DNA from: Methylophaga lonarensis MPL
Lineage (GTDB): Bacteria > Pseudomonadota > Gammaproteobacteria > Nitrosococcales > Methylophagaceae
Length of the DNA stretch: 64,000 nucleotides
NCBI RefSeq assembly: GCF_000349205.1
Contig: NZ_APHR01000015.1
Span: 62-64,061, forward strand
Direction of reading: 5' to 3'
Under the pieces are notes generated by a model. That model searched no databases and had not been told where the DNA came from. It saw only the letters and a program-made list of their open reading frames with translations. This document shows, in pieces, positions 36,192 through 45,491 of this stretch (positions within the stretch are counted from its first letter, which is position 1; each line of letters opens with the position of its first letter). A program made the translations under genes and the position numbers.

Positions 36192-36577
36192 CTGCTGAAA
36201 TAACCTAGCACCAGATAGACGATGTTCAAAACAGCCAGGGCAATGATCAGGAAAAAGGTGATTTGCATGCCCAGCACACGCTTTCTGACATCGTTATTTT
36301 TCAATGCGCTGGCATGTAACAAGCGACCCGTCAGTAAGCTAACGCCGGCCAGGTGAATCAGCCAGGGGGAGGCATGCATCAGCTCAAGCAGCAAAATCAG
36401 CAGCAGGCTGATGGGAATGTATTCGACGGCGTTGGCTTGAGTGCGAATGGCGGCTTGTAGTTCGTTAATGCCGCCATCTCCTAAACTGACCTGATGTTTT
36501 CGGCGTAAAGCGATCACTGCCAAAGACAATTTGACCAGCAGTAATGCGCACAGACTTGCATATAAAGCAGTGAGCAT
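36188..36577 (-). CDS. MAPEG-family membrane protein
   Basis: 129 residues from the second of two ATGs (36577), at better spacing from AGGAG. Four hydrophobic helices. The MAPEG pattern is seen in [21 protein letters not shown] (catalytic Glu region) and [16 protein letters not shown]-like sequence. The family includes glutathione-dependent eicosanoid enzymes and bacterial YecN-type proteins of unknown substrate. Confidence 0.85.
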   Translation of the reverse strand: MLTALYASLCALLLVKLSLAVIALRRKHQVSLGDGGINELQAAIRTQANAVEYIPISLLLILLLELMHASPWLIHLAGVSLLTGRLLHASALKNNDVRKRVLGMQITFFLIIALAVLNIVYLVLGYFSS

Positions 36578-36593
36578 CATTGACTCCTACTAT

Positions 36594-37028
36594 TTAGTGA
36601 CCATCGGTATTGCTCTCTACCCAGCGTTCGCCATCAGGTCGCGTTTCTTTTTTCCAGAAAGGAGCTCGCTGCTTCAGTTCTTCAATCAACCAGGCGCAAG
36701 CTTCCAGTGCAGCGCGGCGATGTGCTGACCAGCAGCCGATCAGAACGATTGGATCATTTGGTGCAATAGCGCCAACCCGATGCACAATCAGACAGTCAAG
36801 CAGCGGCCACTGCTGGCGTGCCTGCTGTTCCAGTTTGTCCAGATAATGAGCGGTCATTTGCGGGTAATGTTCCAGTTGCATTCCCGAAACACTGGCATTG
36901 TCGTTAAAATCACGCATGCTGCCGACAAAACAGGCGCAAGCGCCAAAGCTGCCTGCCTGCAGCGTTTGTTGATGTTCGTTCAACAGTTGATAGGGCTCAA
37001 AATGGCAATCAATGATCTGACTGCTCAT
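36594..37028 (-). CDS. moaE: Molybdopterin synthase catalytic subunit MoaE
   Basis: 144 residues. Conserved stretches are GACACFVGSMRDFN, MQLEHYPQM, IVHRVGAIAPNDPIVLIGCW, SAHRRAALEACAWLIEELKQ and the active-site Lys in PFWKKET. With MoaD it inserts two sulfurs into cyclic pyranopterin monophosphate. It starts one base after the moaD stop, with GGGAGG inside the moaD end. Confidence 0.95.
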   Translation of the reverse strand: MSSQIIDCHFEPYQLLNEHQQTLQAGSFGACACFVGSMRDFNDNASVSGMQLEHYPQMTAHYLDKLEQQARQQWPLLDCLIVHRVGAIAPNDPIVLIGCWSAHRRAALEACAWLIEELKQRAPFWKKETRPDGERWVESNTDGH

Positions 37029-37029
37029 T

Positions 37030-37257
37030 TCAGCCTCCCGTCACCGGTGGAAAGAATGCGACTTCATCGCCAGCCGTGATCTTGGCATCAAAATCAGCGT
37101 ATTCAAGGTTGATGGCGACTAATACCTTTTCAGGTTTCGGCATGCCGCCTGTGGCCTGATACCAGGCATCGGCTGCGGTTTGGGCATGTTCCAGCGTGGT
37201 CTCGGCTATGCCGGTTTTTTCACGCAGACTGGCAAAAAATTTGACTTCAATAGACAT
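37030..37257 (-). CDS. moaD: Molybdopterin synthase sulfur carrier subunit MoaD
   Basis: 75 residues from the ATG at 37257 (MSIEVKFFASLREKTG). The ubiquitin-like fold ends in the obligatory Gly-Gly (VAFFPPVTGG), which is thiocarboxylated. Upstream in-frame ATGs at 37266 and 37296 are possible but add non-conserved residues. It is divergent from moaC with 44 bases between. Confidence 0.92.
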   Translation of the reverse strand: MSIEVKFFASLREKTGIAETTLEHAQTAADAWYQATGGMPKPEKVLVAINLEYADFDAKITAGDEVAFFPPVTGG

Positions 37258-37301
37258 CGACAGCATCGTTTTTGAAATGAAACACAAGGATACCATTAGC
37301 C

Positions 37302-37775
37302 ATGGCGGAATTAACCCATTTTAACCCGGCCGGTGAAGCACACATGGTCGATGTTGGTGACAAGCAGGTGACACAGCGACTGGCGGTGGCCGAAGGTTTT
37401 ATCCATATGTTGCCTGAGACACTCAGATTAATAGAGCAGGGCGGGCATAAAAAGGGGGATGTGCTTGGTATCGCTCGCATCGCCGGAATTATGGCGGCCA
37501 AAAAGACCGCTGACTTGATTCCGCTATGTCACCCACTGGCACTGACTAAAGTCAGCATAGCGTTTCAAACTGATCCTGCTGACAATCATGTGTATTGTCA
37601 GGCAACCGTTGCAACCAGTGGTCAGACAGGTGTTGAAATGGAGGCACTCACTGCTGTCCAGGTGGCGCTGTTAACAATCTACGATATGTGCAAAGCTGTT
37701 GATCGCGGTATGACCATGACCAATATTCGGCTATTGGAAAAAGCAGGCGGTAAATCGGGTCATTGGCAGCGCTAA
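37302..37775 (+). CDS. moaC: Cyclic pyranopterin monophosphate synthase MoaC
   Basis: 157 residues with family signatures [53 protein letters not shown] and [10 protein letters not shown] (active-site Lys and Asp). It acts with MoaA, which is not in this window. It sits at the edge of the molybdenum/tungsten block. Confidence 0.96.
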   Translation: MAELTHFNPAGEAHMVDVGDKQVTQRLAVAEGFIHMLPETLRLIEQGGHKKGDVLGIARIAGIMAAKKTADLIPLCHPLALTKVSIAFQTDPADNHVYCQATVATSGQTGVEMEALTAVQVALLTIYDMCKAVDRGMTMTNIRLLEKAGGKSGHWQR

Positions 37776-37807
37776 AAAAGTTAAGTTTCAATTAACAAAG
37801 CGGCGAA

Positions 37808-37832
37808 TAAAATATAGGAAAAATTCCTATAT
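37808..37832. promoter_or_regulatory. Near-perfect inverted repeat upstream of the porin gene
   Basis: AATATAGGAA and TTCCTATATT are exact inverse arms around AAA, between moaC and the porin. The right arm is followed by CGGCG. It lacks the 20-base CG-to-CG spacing of the two ModE-type sites nearby, so it may bind another regulator. It does not look like a terminator, because no T-run follows. Confidence 0.5.
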
Positions 37833-37889
37833 TCGGCGTACGATCGCAACGCGATCACCGCCACAGAAACCTTGCCAAGGAACGCCGCC

Positions 37890-39257
37890 ATGCGCCAATC
37901 AAAGTTTATTCCTATTCTGCTTGCCACCAGTTTGTTGGCACTAACTCCTGTCACGCAGGCTTCGGAGCTCGAATTGCTGATCAATATGCTGCACGAAAAC
38001 GGCATGGTCAGCGATGAACAATACGGTCGTTTGATTGCTGAATTGAATCAGAACAAGCAAGCGACTGAAACAGAAAAACAGCAAGAACTTGAAGCCAGGC
38101 AAGTGATGGAGGCCAGGCTGGACGAGGCTACCAAACCACCTGAAGTCGAAGTGACCACCCGTGGCGGTATCCGAGTGCGTACTACCGATGGTGAATTTGA
38201 AACCCGCTTGCGTGGTCGTTTGATGGTGGATGCCGCAGCGCATAATGGCAATCCAGATCTGGGCGATGGCACCGAAATTCGCCGTGCGCGGCTGGCCTGG
38301 ACCGGGCGGATCTTTCACGACTGGAGCTTCCAGCTTGATTATGATTTTGCCGATGGCGGCAAACTGCGTGACTCGTTTGTTTCCTATGAAGGTTTTGAGG
38401 ATATCCGGTTACGCACCGGCTTGATGGAAATCCCGTTCCAACTGCAATACCGCACCAGCTCCAGCAACTCGCAATTGATCGAACGCAGCTTGCTGGGTGC
38501 GTTTGGTGGTGACCGTTACATCGGTGTGATGGGCGATATCAAGAAACAGCATTGGAGTTTTGCTGCTGGTGCGTTTGGTGATACCGCGACCCGGAAAAAC
38601 CCGATCAACGATGAAGGCTGGGGACTTGGCAGTCGCCTGACGGTTGCGCCTATTAACAGTGATGGACGACTGTTGCATTTTGGCACAGCGGTGATGTATC
38701 GCAATGTCGATAAAGATGCCAGTGGCCAGCAGCGAGTGGTCCGTTTTAGCGAACAACCTGAAGCTCGAGTGGCGGGACGTCCCATTGTGGATACCGGCGA
38801 TATCTCGAACAGTCGCAGCTTTACTCGTTATGGCGCGGAAACCGCGGTGATTCGTGGTCCATTCTCGGCGCAGGCCGAGTATGTCTATACCGCCGTCAGT
38901 CGCAGCAGCGCCAGTAATCTTGGCTTTGATGGCTGGCACCTTCAAGCCGGCTATTTCCTGACCAACGATGCGCGCGTCTACGAGCGTGGTGAGTTTGGCG
39001 CTGTCACGCCCAAACACCAAGTGGGGCAGGGCGGTATCGGTGCCTGGGAGTTGACCCTGCGTTACAGTAGTCTGGATCTCAGTGATCGCGACATCATTGG
39101 TGGTGAAATGGATCTGTTCAATGTGGGTGTGAACTGGTTTCCGGTGCCAATGTTGCGCTTTTCGGCCAACTACATTGACGTGATAAAAGTCAAAGACGGC
39201 CCGAATGACGGCCAGAAACCTCGGGTATTTCTGGTGCGCAGTCAGTGGGCCTTCTAG
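37890..39257 (+). CDS. OprO/OprP-type outer-membrane anion porin
   Basis: 455 residues from ATG 37890, with AAGGA at 37877-37881. A signal peptide ends at TQASEL. A coiled-coil segment (about 20-75, NMLHENGMVSDEQYGRLIAE, then Lys/Glu-rich) precedes the 16-strand barrel (RTTDGEFETRLRGRLMVDAA ... RRARLAWTGRIFHDWSFQLD), as in phosphate-selective porins O and P. It ends with terminal Phe (RSQWAF). These trimers pass oxyanions. In this setting molybdate or tungstate is an attractive substrate, by inference. It is convergent with the modA-like gene, the stops overlapping in CTAG. Confidence 0.85.
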   Translation: MRQSKFIPILLATSLLALTPVTQASELELLINMLHENGMVSDEQYGRLIAELNQNKQATETEKQQELEARQVMEARLDEATKPPEVEVTTRGGIRVRTTDGEFETRLRGRLMVDAAAHNGNPDLGDGTEIRRARLAWTGRIFHDWSFQLDYDFADGGKLRDSFVSYEGFEDIRLRTGLMEIPFQLQYRTSSSNSQLIERSLLGAFGGDRYIGVMGDIKKQHWSFAAGAFGDTATRKNPINDEGWGLGSRLTVAPINSDGRLLHFGTAVMYRNVDKDASGQQRVVRFSEQPEARVAGRPIVDTGDISNSRSFTRYGAETAVIRGPFSAQAEYVYTAVSRSSASNLGFDGWHLQAGYFLTNDARVYERGEFGAVTPKHQVGQGGIGAWELTLRYSSLDLSDRDIIGGEMDLFNVGVNWFPVPMLRFSANYIDVIKVKDGPNDGQKPRVFLVRSQWAF

Positions 39258-40054
39258 TCAAAACCATGGCTTTGCAGTAAGGATTGTCCCGGGGCCTTGA
39301 GCAGAAATTCCAGAAAGTTGTGTGTGTCCTGGCTGGCCTGATCTCTGACAATTGCAGCGTATTCAGCAGCGACTTCCAAGCTGGCCGGTAATTTGATGAT
39401 CTGCAGTTGACGATACTGCTGCCGAGCCAGTTGTGCGTTGGTGCAGTAGCTGAGAAATATATCGGCTTGCCGCTGTTGCATCAGCCAGGCATAGGGATTG
39501 TGGCCGGCAGGTGCAGCGGGGCTGTCTGGTCCGCCGGTCAGCAACAGTGCTTTGTCTTTAAGCTGTTGCTCACTGCCGGCTAGCAGCTGTTCTGCTCTGG
39601 CAAACATCTGCAGTGCATAATCACCGCTGGGGTCACTGACCGGCGTGGAGATACCGAGGCGAATCTGCGGCTCCAGCAGTACGGTCAGTAAGGAATCACT
39701 ATCAACATCAATGCCCGGTTGTGCGATGGCGCACAGTGAATTACGGGCAAATGGATGGACTTTATCACCCCAACCCTGAGCCTTGAGCGCTGCGGGATGC
39801 TGCAGATTGGCAGACAGAAAAATATCGGCATCGGCACCCGCTTCCAGTTGCTGTCTCAACAGTCCGCTCGGGCCATAGTGTCGTTTGATCTGAATCGGAT
39901 GCTGTTGTTGATAAGCCTCGGCAATTTCATCAATCACAGTCGTCAGGCTACCCGCTGCAAACAAGCTAATCACGTTATCCTCGGCAAAAATAGCTGGTGA
40001 CACAGCAATCATAGCCAACAGCAGTTGCAGTAAACATCGTCGGCCTTTGAACAT
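39254..40054 (-). CDS. ModA-like molybdate/tungstate-binding periplasmic protein
   Basis: 266 residues with a signal peptide (LLLAMIAVSPAIFAED). Class-II binding protein opening ISLFAAGSLTTVIDEIAEAY, then YGPSGLLRQQLEAGADADIF and LSANLQHPAALK, the ModA layout in which Ser and backbone amides bind MoO4 or WO4. It is longer than E. coli ModA, with a Pro/Ala/Gly-rich segment (GGPDSPAAPAGHNPYAW). It is last in an operon led by a TonB receptor. No modB or modC in the window. Confidence 0.8.
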   Translation of the reverse strand: MFKGRRCLLQLLLAMIAVSPAIFAEDNVISLFAAGSLTTVIDEIAEAYQQQHPIQIKRHYGPSGLLRQQLEAGADADIFLSANLQHPAALKAQGWGDKVHPFARNSLCAIAQPGIDVDSDSLLTVLLEPQIRLGISTPVSDPSGDYALQMFARAEQLLAGSEQQLKDKALLLTGGPDSPAAPAGHNPYAWLMQQRQADIFLSYCTNAQLARQQYRQLQIIKLPASLEVAAEYAAIVRDQASQDTHNFLEFLLKAPGQSLLQSHGFD

Positions 40055-40066
40055 GATGCGTATTGC

Positions 40067-41398
40067 CTAGAGGGATTGCAGAAATGCCAGCAGCGCTTCT
40101 CGCTCTGCCGTGCTCATCTCGATAACGGCGTCACGACTTGCCTGGGCAGCGCCGCCATGCCAGAGAATAGCCTCAAGCACCGTGCGCGCCCGACCATCAT
40201 GCAGATAACCGACCCGGTCTGCGACCTGTTCGGCAAGTCCCAGCCCCCATAAGGGGGCGGTGCGCCACTCACTTCCAGAGGCATCCGCTTCGGGTCGATG
40301 ATCCGCCAGATCCGGCCCCATATCATGCAGCAGTAAATCACTGTACAAATCGACTTGTCGGTTTGCCAGTAATGCCGGGACAGCGTCCTTTGCCGTAGTC
40401 ATGGCGGGTCGATGACAATGGATACAGGCGGCGGCTGCAAATTGCTGTCGGCCGAACCTAATCTGCTCGGTTTCTACTGCTGGCTCAGGTATAGCCAGTA
40501 AACTCAGATATAGATTGACCGCCGCCAATTGTTGTTCAGTCAGTTCCGGATCTCCGCCACTGGGTGCTGCCAGACACGCAGTTTGGCCAGCGGTGCAGTT
40601 TTCTCTGGGAAACGCAGCGGAGGTAATGCCCAGATCTTCATGAAAAGCCTGGGCGATTTGTCGCTCCAGTGTTGCAATACCGGCTTTGACACCAAACCGG
40701 CCAATACGTGGTGGTTGATCTGCAGCGGCTTGCAGCCAATGCGGACGTCCGACAATACCCTCAGGCAGGCTGGACTGATAATCGACCCACTGCAGAATGG
40801 TGTCATCACTGATAGCGTCAATTAATCCCATGCCAATCAGCGGAGGTCCGATGCGGCCCGACACTAATACATCACCAAATTCACCATAGCCGGGATGGCT
40901 TAGTGAAATCGTCGGGCGACGCAGCTCGATTTCGACACCATCAGCCAGCGTCACACTGACAGACTCATAATGCACCCGCGCCTGACCTTCTGCCGGCACG
41001 CCCGGAATGGCCCGTTCCTGTAACTGTTCGCCATAAACCGGATGTGGCCAGACATTGCCCTCGTCGTCAGTGACACTCAGCCGAACCAGCATTGAACGCA
41101 TGGGCTCGCCGGGTGAATCCGGTGCACGACCGCGTCCGTTGCCGGGATGACATTCCAGACAGGACAAGCTGTTGAACAAAGGCCCTAAGCCATCAATATC
41201 AGGTGTTGTCGAGGGGGCTATCACCCACATCTGATTGAACAGGCTACGGCCATCGTTGAACTGGCTTATCAACGCATCGGGCATCGCCGGCATGGGCAGG
41301 GCCAATGCGCGGCGTGAACGTTCATCGCTACTGATATCTGTATCAGCGAATCCGCCTGCTGGAATCAGCGCCAGCAACAATATAAACAGACGAATCAT
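40067..41398 (-). CDS. Periplasmic di-heme oxidoreductase, DUF1111 (DHOR) family
   Basis: 443 residues from the ATG at 41398, overlapping the previous stop (ATGA). A signal peptide ends near GGFADT. Two c-type heme sites are visible: CLECH (with PGNGRGR) and CIHCH (with RPAMTT). The C-terminal motif YLHDGRARTVLEAILWHGG is typical of bacterial di-heme peroxidase-like proteins. Relatives are called thiol oxidoreductases, but activity is poorly known. The operon context suggests a redox step tied to metal uptake. Confidence 0.85.
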   Translation of the reverse strand: MIRLFILLLALIPAGGFADTDISSDERSRRALALPMPAMPDALISQFNDGRSLFNQMWVIAPSTTPDIDGLGPLFNSLSCLECHPGNGRGRAPDSPGEPMRSMLVRLSVTDDEGNVWPHPVYGEQLQERAIPGVPAEGQARVHYESVSVTLADGVEIELRRPTISLSHPGYGEFGDVLVSGRIGPPLIGMGLIDAISDDTILQWVDYQSSLPEGIVGRPHWLQAAADQPPRIGRFGVKAGIATLERQIAQAFHEDLGITSAAFPRENCTAGQTACLAAPSGGDPELTEQQLAAVNLYLSLLAIPEPAVETEQIRFGRQQFAAAACIHCHRPAMTTAKDAVPALLANRQVDLYSDLLLHDMGPDLADHRPEADASGSEWRTAPLWGLGLAEQVADRVGYLHDGRARTVLEAILWHGGAAQASRDAVIEMSTAEREALLAFLQSL

Positions 41399-42639
41399 CG
41401 GGATTGAATATGGTCCAGCAGTTGCTGATAGTGAGCCTGAAAACGCTGCTGCCAATGCTGCTGAAATGCCTGACATTGCTGTTCAGCCTCATTATTGTCG
41501 TGGCGTTGCTGACAGGCTTGGAGGTTTGCATCGTTGTTATCTGGCTCGTTGACCGGCCAATTCAGCAGTTGCTGACGCAGTGGTGGGTGTTGTGATGCTG
41601 GCAAGGCATGGATGGCTTGCCAGACAGTTGTCAGCAACTGGTGGTTGTCGGTAATGGCCGCATCAAACAGCGCTGAGTTGAACTCACGACGATGTAAACC
41701 TTGATCGATGTTGTAAGCGGTCTGTAACTCCAGAGCAAAAGGATTGGCCAGAGACCGTCCTGCGTAGACCTGCGGGTTCACCGGTTTTTTTCGAATATCC
41801 GGGTGCAACAACAGCGTCTGCCCGGGGTGTGAAATGACAAACTGCACAAACAATTCGGCAGCCTCAACATTGCCGGCACGTTTCAGGATGCCTATCGGTG
41901 CTGGGTTAAATGCAGTTTGCTTGGGATAAACAAACTGGCCATTGCCACCCGATGCGATGGTTGACTCAGCAAAGAAATCCAGTGTCAGGCCAATACTGGC
42001 GCGTTGTTGTAAAACCTGGTCAGTGACAAAGTCTGAACCACGTCCTATCAATCGGCTATTGGCGGCGATGGCCAGCCACTGCGACCAGCCTGCTTGCCAG
42101 CCCTCGGCTTGCAGTAATTGATCAATCAGCATCGGGGCGTAGCCAACCTGAGAGGGCACTGGCATGGCGATGTGTTGATACCAGGCAAAGTCAGTGAGTT
42201 CCTGCCAGCGTTCAGGGGCTTTCAGATTCAATCTTTCAAGATCATCTGGCACGAAAAACAGACCATAACCGGCCATTTCCGATGCGATAAAGGCATTGTC
42301 GCTGTCGTGTAACGGGAAGTCGCCCAGTGAGGCGGGCAACACATCATGATGCAGACTTAACGGCTGTAAAAAGTCCTGTTGTTTGAGTTGTTGAAAGGCA
42401 CGCCAGGAGGGCAGCCAGACAACATCTGTGCCAGCGCCATTGTTTTCATCCAGCCATTGCAGGGCATCTTGCGGCCGTCGCCACAGCAGATCGATACGAA
42501 TATCGGGATGTTCAGCCTCAAAAGCTTCAATGAAGTGACTTAACATGGTTTGCGGATAGCTGCTCAGCAGCGTCAGACTGCTGGCGCCTGCCGTGAGCGG
42601 CAGGCAACACAATAACAGTGATAACAAATAGCGGCGCAT
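41395..42639 (-). CDS. Periplasmic solute-binding protein of the iron/phosphonate-type ABC family
   Basis: 414 residues with a signal peptide (SLLLCCLPLTAGASS). Type-II binding fold: LTLLSSYPQTMLSHFIEAFE, DVVWLPSWRAFQQLKQ, VYPKQTAFNPAPIGILKRAG and a hinge pattern like the Fbp/Afu or extracellular family-1 proteins. The C-terminal 90 residues are Gln/Asn/His-rich and helical (DNNDANLQACQQRHDNNEAE), an odd extension. It starts 3 bases after the TonB receptor stop. The ligand is unknown. Placement suggests a metal or metal chelate. Confidence 0.75.
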   Translation of the reverse strand: MRRYLLSLLLCCLPLTAGASSLTLLSSYPQTMLSHFIEAFEAEHPDIRIDLLWRRPQDALQWLDENNGAGTDVVWLPSWRAFQQLKQQDFLQPLSLHHDVLPASLGDFPLHDSDNAFIASEMAGYGLFFVPDDLERLNLKAPERWQELTDFAWYQHIAMPVPSQVGYAPMLIDQLLQAEGWQAGWSQWLAIAANSRLIGRGSDFVTDQVLQQRASIGLTLDFFAESTIASGGNGQFVYPKQTAFNPAPIGILKRAGNVEAAELFVQFVISHPGQTLLLHPDIRKKPVNPQVYAGRSLANPFALELQTAYNIDQGLHRREFNSALFDAAITDNHQLLTTVWQAIHALPASQHPPLRQQLLNWPVNEPDNNDANLQACQQRHDNNEAEQQCQAFQQHWQQRFQAHYQQLLDHIQSR

Positions 42640-42641
42640 GA

Positions 42642-44585
42642 TCAGAACCGGTAACTCAGGTTGGCGTAGTAAGTACGGCCCGGCTCCGGCCAGCCTTCGG
42701 TGTAGGCATAGTTGCGATCCAGAAAGTTTTCGACGCCAAAGCGGGCGGTAAAGCCCTGACCAAACTGATAACTGCCACGGAAATTGGCGACGGTAAAGGA
42801 ACTGGCGACACGCTCACGATCGGTAGAGCTGAAGCGCTTGCTTTCATACTGGGCGCTGGCCGAGAGTGATAATGCCGGTGTCGCCTGCCAGGTGGCATAA
42901 GCAAACAGGGTATGTTCCGGTGCGTCGGTCAGTTGCAGATCCGAACTGCGATTTTTACGGTCCAGGTAACTGTATTGGGTACCCAGCAACCAGTTTTCAC
43001 CTAGCCAGAATTCACCGCCAAGCTCAACACCGCGCGAACGCACTTTGTCGACATTCTGGTTTTGCGAGCGAGCAGGGCCCACAGGTTCGATATCGACCCG
43101 TTGAATCAGATCGCGAATATTACTGTGGAAAATGGCCGCTTCAAGCCTTGCCACAGTGCCAATGCGATGTACCCAGCCTATTTCGGCGGTGGTGGCTTTT
43201 TCCGGTTTAAGATCCGGGGCAGGCAACGCACGACCATTGCTGGTGGAATAGCGGTCACTCATGGTCGGCACCCGGGTTTTGCGTGACAGGGTGATGCGGC
43301 CTTCATTGGCATTATCCGGTGCAAATAAATAGCCAATCTGAGGATTCCAGCCATCGGTACTGTTGTTATCAAACTCGCCACTTTTAACGCTGTCACGGCG
43401 GTCATAGCTGACACCGGCAACAATAAACTGCCGCTCCGTCAGGGTGATAGTGTCTTCGATGGCAAACGAATAGGTTTTGTCCTGATATTTGTCTCTGTCT
43501 GGATCGCCAATCACATAATCGACATGCTCATCAAATTTATAATGGGCAGCGACTTTGACCAGATGATTGGCGATGTGCCGACCGTATTCCAGACTGCCGC
43601 CATAGCTGTAATCATCGTAAATACTCTCCCGTGATAAATCGGTGTATTCGCGGTCGTTGTACCAGTCAAACTGATTATCGAACTGATCGTAGTAAAGACG
43701 GGTTTTCAGATAACTGACGTCATCGAGTGCCGTGTTGCTGAGAAAATAAATACTTTCTCTGTCCCAGAACGGCCAGCGGCGATAGCGTGGCGTTTCGTCT
43801 GCGGTGCCTGCATAGGTGGGCACATTCTTTTTACCGTCCTGTTTGACGTAGCTGATGGCGTATTCATCGGTTTCATTGGGTGTCCAGCCCAGTTTCAGGC
43901 TGATTTTTTTATCACGGTATTCGGCGTTTTTGCGAAGGCCTCGGCCCTGTTCGTCATTGGGACTGAACATGTTGGACAGCGAGAAGGCGTTTTGATCCAC
44001 ATAGCTGACACCGGTTTGCACATACCACTGTCCCTGATTACTGCCAAAATTACCCCAGACACGCGAACCATCACTGCCTCGGGTATCGCCAACCTGATAG
44101 CCTGCACCTACCTCGCCTTCAAATTTTTCACTGGGCCGACGCGAAATCAGGTTGATGGCTCCCCCCAGGGTGTTGGGGCCATAGAGTACCGAGCTAAAGC
44201 CTTTGGAAACATTCACCTCGGCAATATCAAAGGTGGTAAAACGCCCGAGATCCACCGTGCCATCGTAGGAAATATAGACCGGCATGCCATCCACCAAGAC
44301 CGGCACCTGACGCATGTTAAAACCCCGAATATAAGCAACCTGTTCATTACGCATGCCGATATTGCCAACCGCTACACCGGGCACTCGGTCCAATGCTTCG
44401 GTGAGGGTTTCACGGTTTTCATCGCGCATCAGGTCGGCATCAATGCGAGTGGTGCCCAGTGCGGGCAATTCCTGCGCTGCAGTGACTTCAATTCGACCCA
44501 GTTCAAAGCTGCCAGTGGCTTGTGCCACTGGTGTGGATGCCAGAGCAGCTACCAATATAGATAGCGGTTTTATCGATGGAGACAT
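42642..44585 (-). CDS. TonB-dependent outer-membrane receptor under a ModE-type operator
   Basis: 647 residues from the ATG at 44585. GAGGAAAT lies upstream, and the TTG at 44600 is part of that leader. A signal peptide ends at PVAQATG. The plug has ETLTEALDRVPGVAVGNIG, VAYIRGFNMRQVPVLVDGMP and VSKGFSSVLYGPNTLGGAIN. The barrel ends YYANLSYRF. It belongs to the CirA/FepA-like group rather than FecA. Upstream lies a site matching the tupA operator, not a Fur box. It heads an operon with a binding protein, a di-heme protein and a ModA-like protein. Proposed role: import of a molybdate- or tungstate-containing ligand. Confidence 0.85.
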   Translation of the reverse strand: MSPSIKPLSILVAALASTPVAQATGSFELGRIEVTAAQELPALGTTRIDADLMRDENRETLTEALDRVPGVAVGNIGMRNEQVAYIRGFNMRQVPVLVDGMPVYISYDGTVDLGRFTTFDIAEVNVSKGFSSVLYGPNTLGGAINLISRRPSEKFEGEVGAGYQVGDTRGSDGSRVWGNFGSNQGQWYVQTGVSYVDQNAFSLSNMFSPNDEQGRGLRKNAEYRDKKISLKLGWTPNETDEYAISYVKQDGKKNVPTYAGTADETPRYRRWPFWDRESIYFLSNTALDDVSYLKTRLYYDQFDNQFDWYNDREYTDLSRESIYDDYSYGGSLEYGRHIANHLVKVAAHYKFDEHVDYVIGDPDRDKYQDKTYSFAIEDTITLTERQFIVAGVSYDRRDSVKSGEFDNNSTDGWNPQIGYLFAPDNANEGRITLSRKTRVPTMSDRYSTSNGRALPAPDLKPEKATTAEIGWVHRIGTVARLEAAIFHSNIRDLIQRVDIEPVGPARSQNQNVDKVRSRGVELGGEFWLGENWLLGTQYSYLDRKNRSSDLQLTDAPEHTLFAYATWQATPALSLSASAQYESKRFSSTDRERVASSFTVANFRGSYQFGQGFTARFGVENFLDRNYAYTEGWPEPGRTYYANLSYRF

Positions 44586-44608
44586 GGGATATTTCCTCAA
44601 AAAAATAG

Positions 44609-44636
44609 TTCAATGTATTTGTAAAAATATAACGGG
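44609..44636 (-). promoter_or_regulatory. ModE-type operator upstream of the TonB receptor operon
   Basis: On the minus strand CGTTATA is followed after 10 bases by AATACATTGAA, the same layout as at tupA. There are 20 bases between the outer CG (44633-44634) and the opposite CA (44611-44612). It lies 24 bases before the receptor start. Confidence 0.7.
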
Positions 44637-44671
44637 TGCCGAAAAAAAACCGCTGCGCCAGAAAAATTGAA

Positions 44672-45468
44672 CTATTCGGTGGGCACCGGTTTGGCAAAAA
44701 ACAGTGGCTGACCATCGATGGTAAAGTTGTCAATCAGCTCGCGGCCGGCGTCACTGGTGATGAAATCCATGTAGAGACCGGCACTTGCTCGATCAACATG
44801 TGGGTGACGCACCGGATTGACGGCCATGATGTGATAGGGATTGCTGAGCTCGGCACCGCCTTCGAACAGCAGTTGCAAGGACATATTGTTGCTGAAGGCA
44901 ATCTGGGTGCCACGGTCGGTCAGTACATAGCCCTGCATTTCATCGCCGATTTTCAGCACCGCGCCCATGCCCTGGCCGGCCTGCACATACCAGCGACCTG
45001 CGGGGTCAACTCCCGCTTTGTGCCATAACTGCATTTCTTTTTTATGGGTGCCGGAATCATCACCTCGCGAGATAAATCGCTCGCCACTGGCTGCGATTTT
45101 CTGCATGGCCTCGATGATTGAACTGGCGGTGCGCACTTGGCCGGATCATTGGCCGGGCCAACCAGCACAAAGTCGTTAAACATCACGTAGCGACGGTCTA
45201 CAAAATCACCGGATTCGATAAAGCTGAGTTCTGCTTCCGGAGCATGTACCAGCGCCAGATCCACATCGCCATTGGCGCCCAGCTTCAGAGCCTGACCGGT
45301 GCCGACTGCAATGACCGCCACTCTGATGCTGGTCTGTTCAGTAAAAGCGTTGTTGATGACTGACAGCAAGCCGCTATTGTCAGTACTGGTGGTCGTTGAC
45401 AGTTTCAGGAAGGATTGACCGTGTGCTACCGGCGCAAGTATGCAGAACAGTAACAGCGCTTTTTTCAT
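44672..45468 (-). pseudogene. tupA: TupA-type tungstate-binding protein, single-base frameshift
   Basis: It starts MKKALLLFCILAPVAHG (signal peptide) and carries the TupA signature STTTSTDNSGLLSVI. The frame continues to FVLVGPANDPAK, then derails. From about 45136 the next frame reads VRTASSIIEAMQKIAASGE, FISRGDDSGTHKKEMQLW and GMGAVLKIGDEMQGYVLTDR, all proper TupA sequence, to 44672. One G missing in the AAGTGCG at about 45136 would restore about 265 residues. TupA binds tungstate very tightly. No tupB or tupC is present here. It sits just after a ModE-type operator. Confidence 0.82.
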
Positions 45469-45491
45469 GACTATTTTGTCTCGGCTAAATT

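Noticed and set aside
37808-37832. Third ModE-type operator before the porin
   Set aside because: The arms are well paired, but the outer CG spacing is about 26 instead of 20 bases, out of register with the two clear sites.
38409-39020. 203-codon minus-strand ORF inside the porin gene
   Set aside because: Shadow frame. The porin has signal peptide, barrel pattern and terminal Phe.
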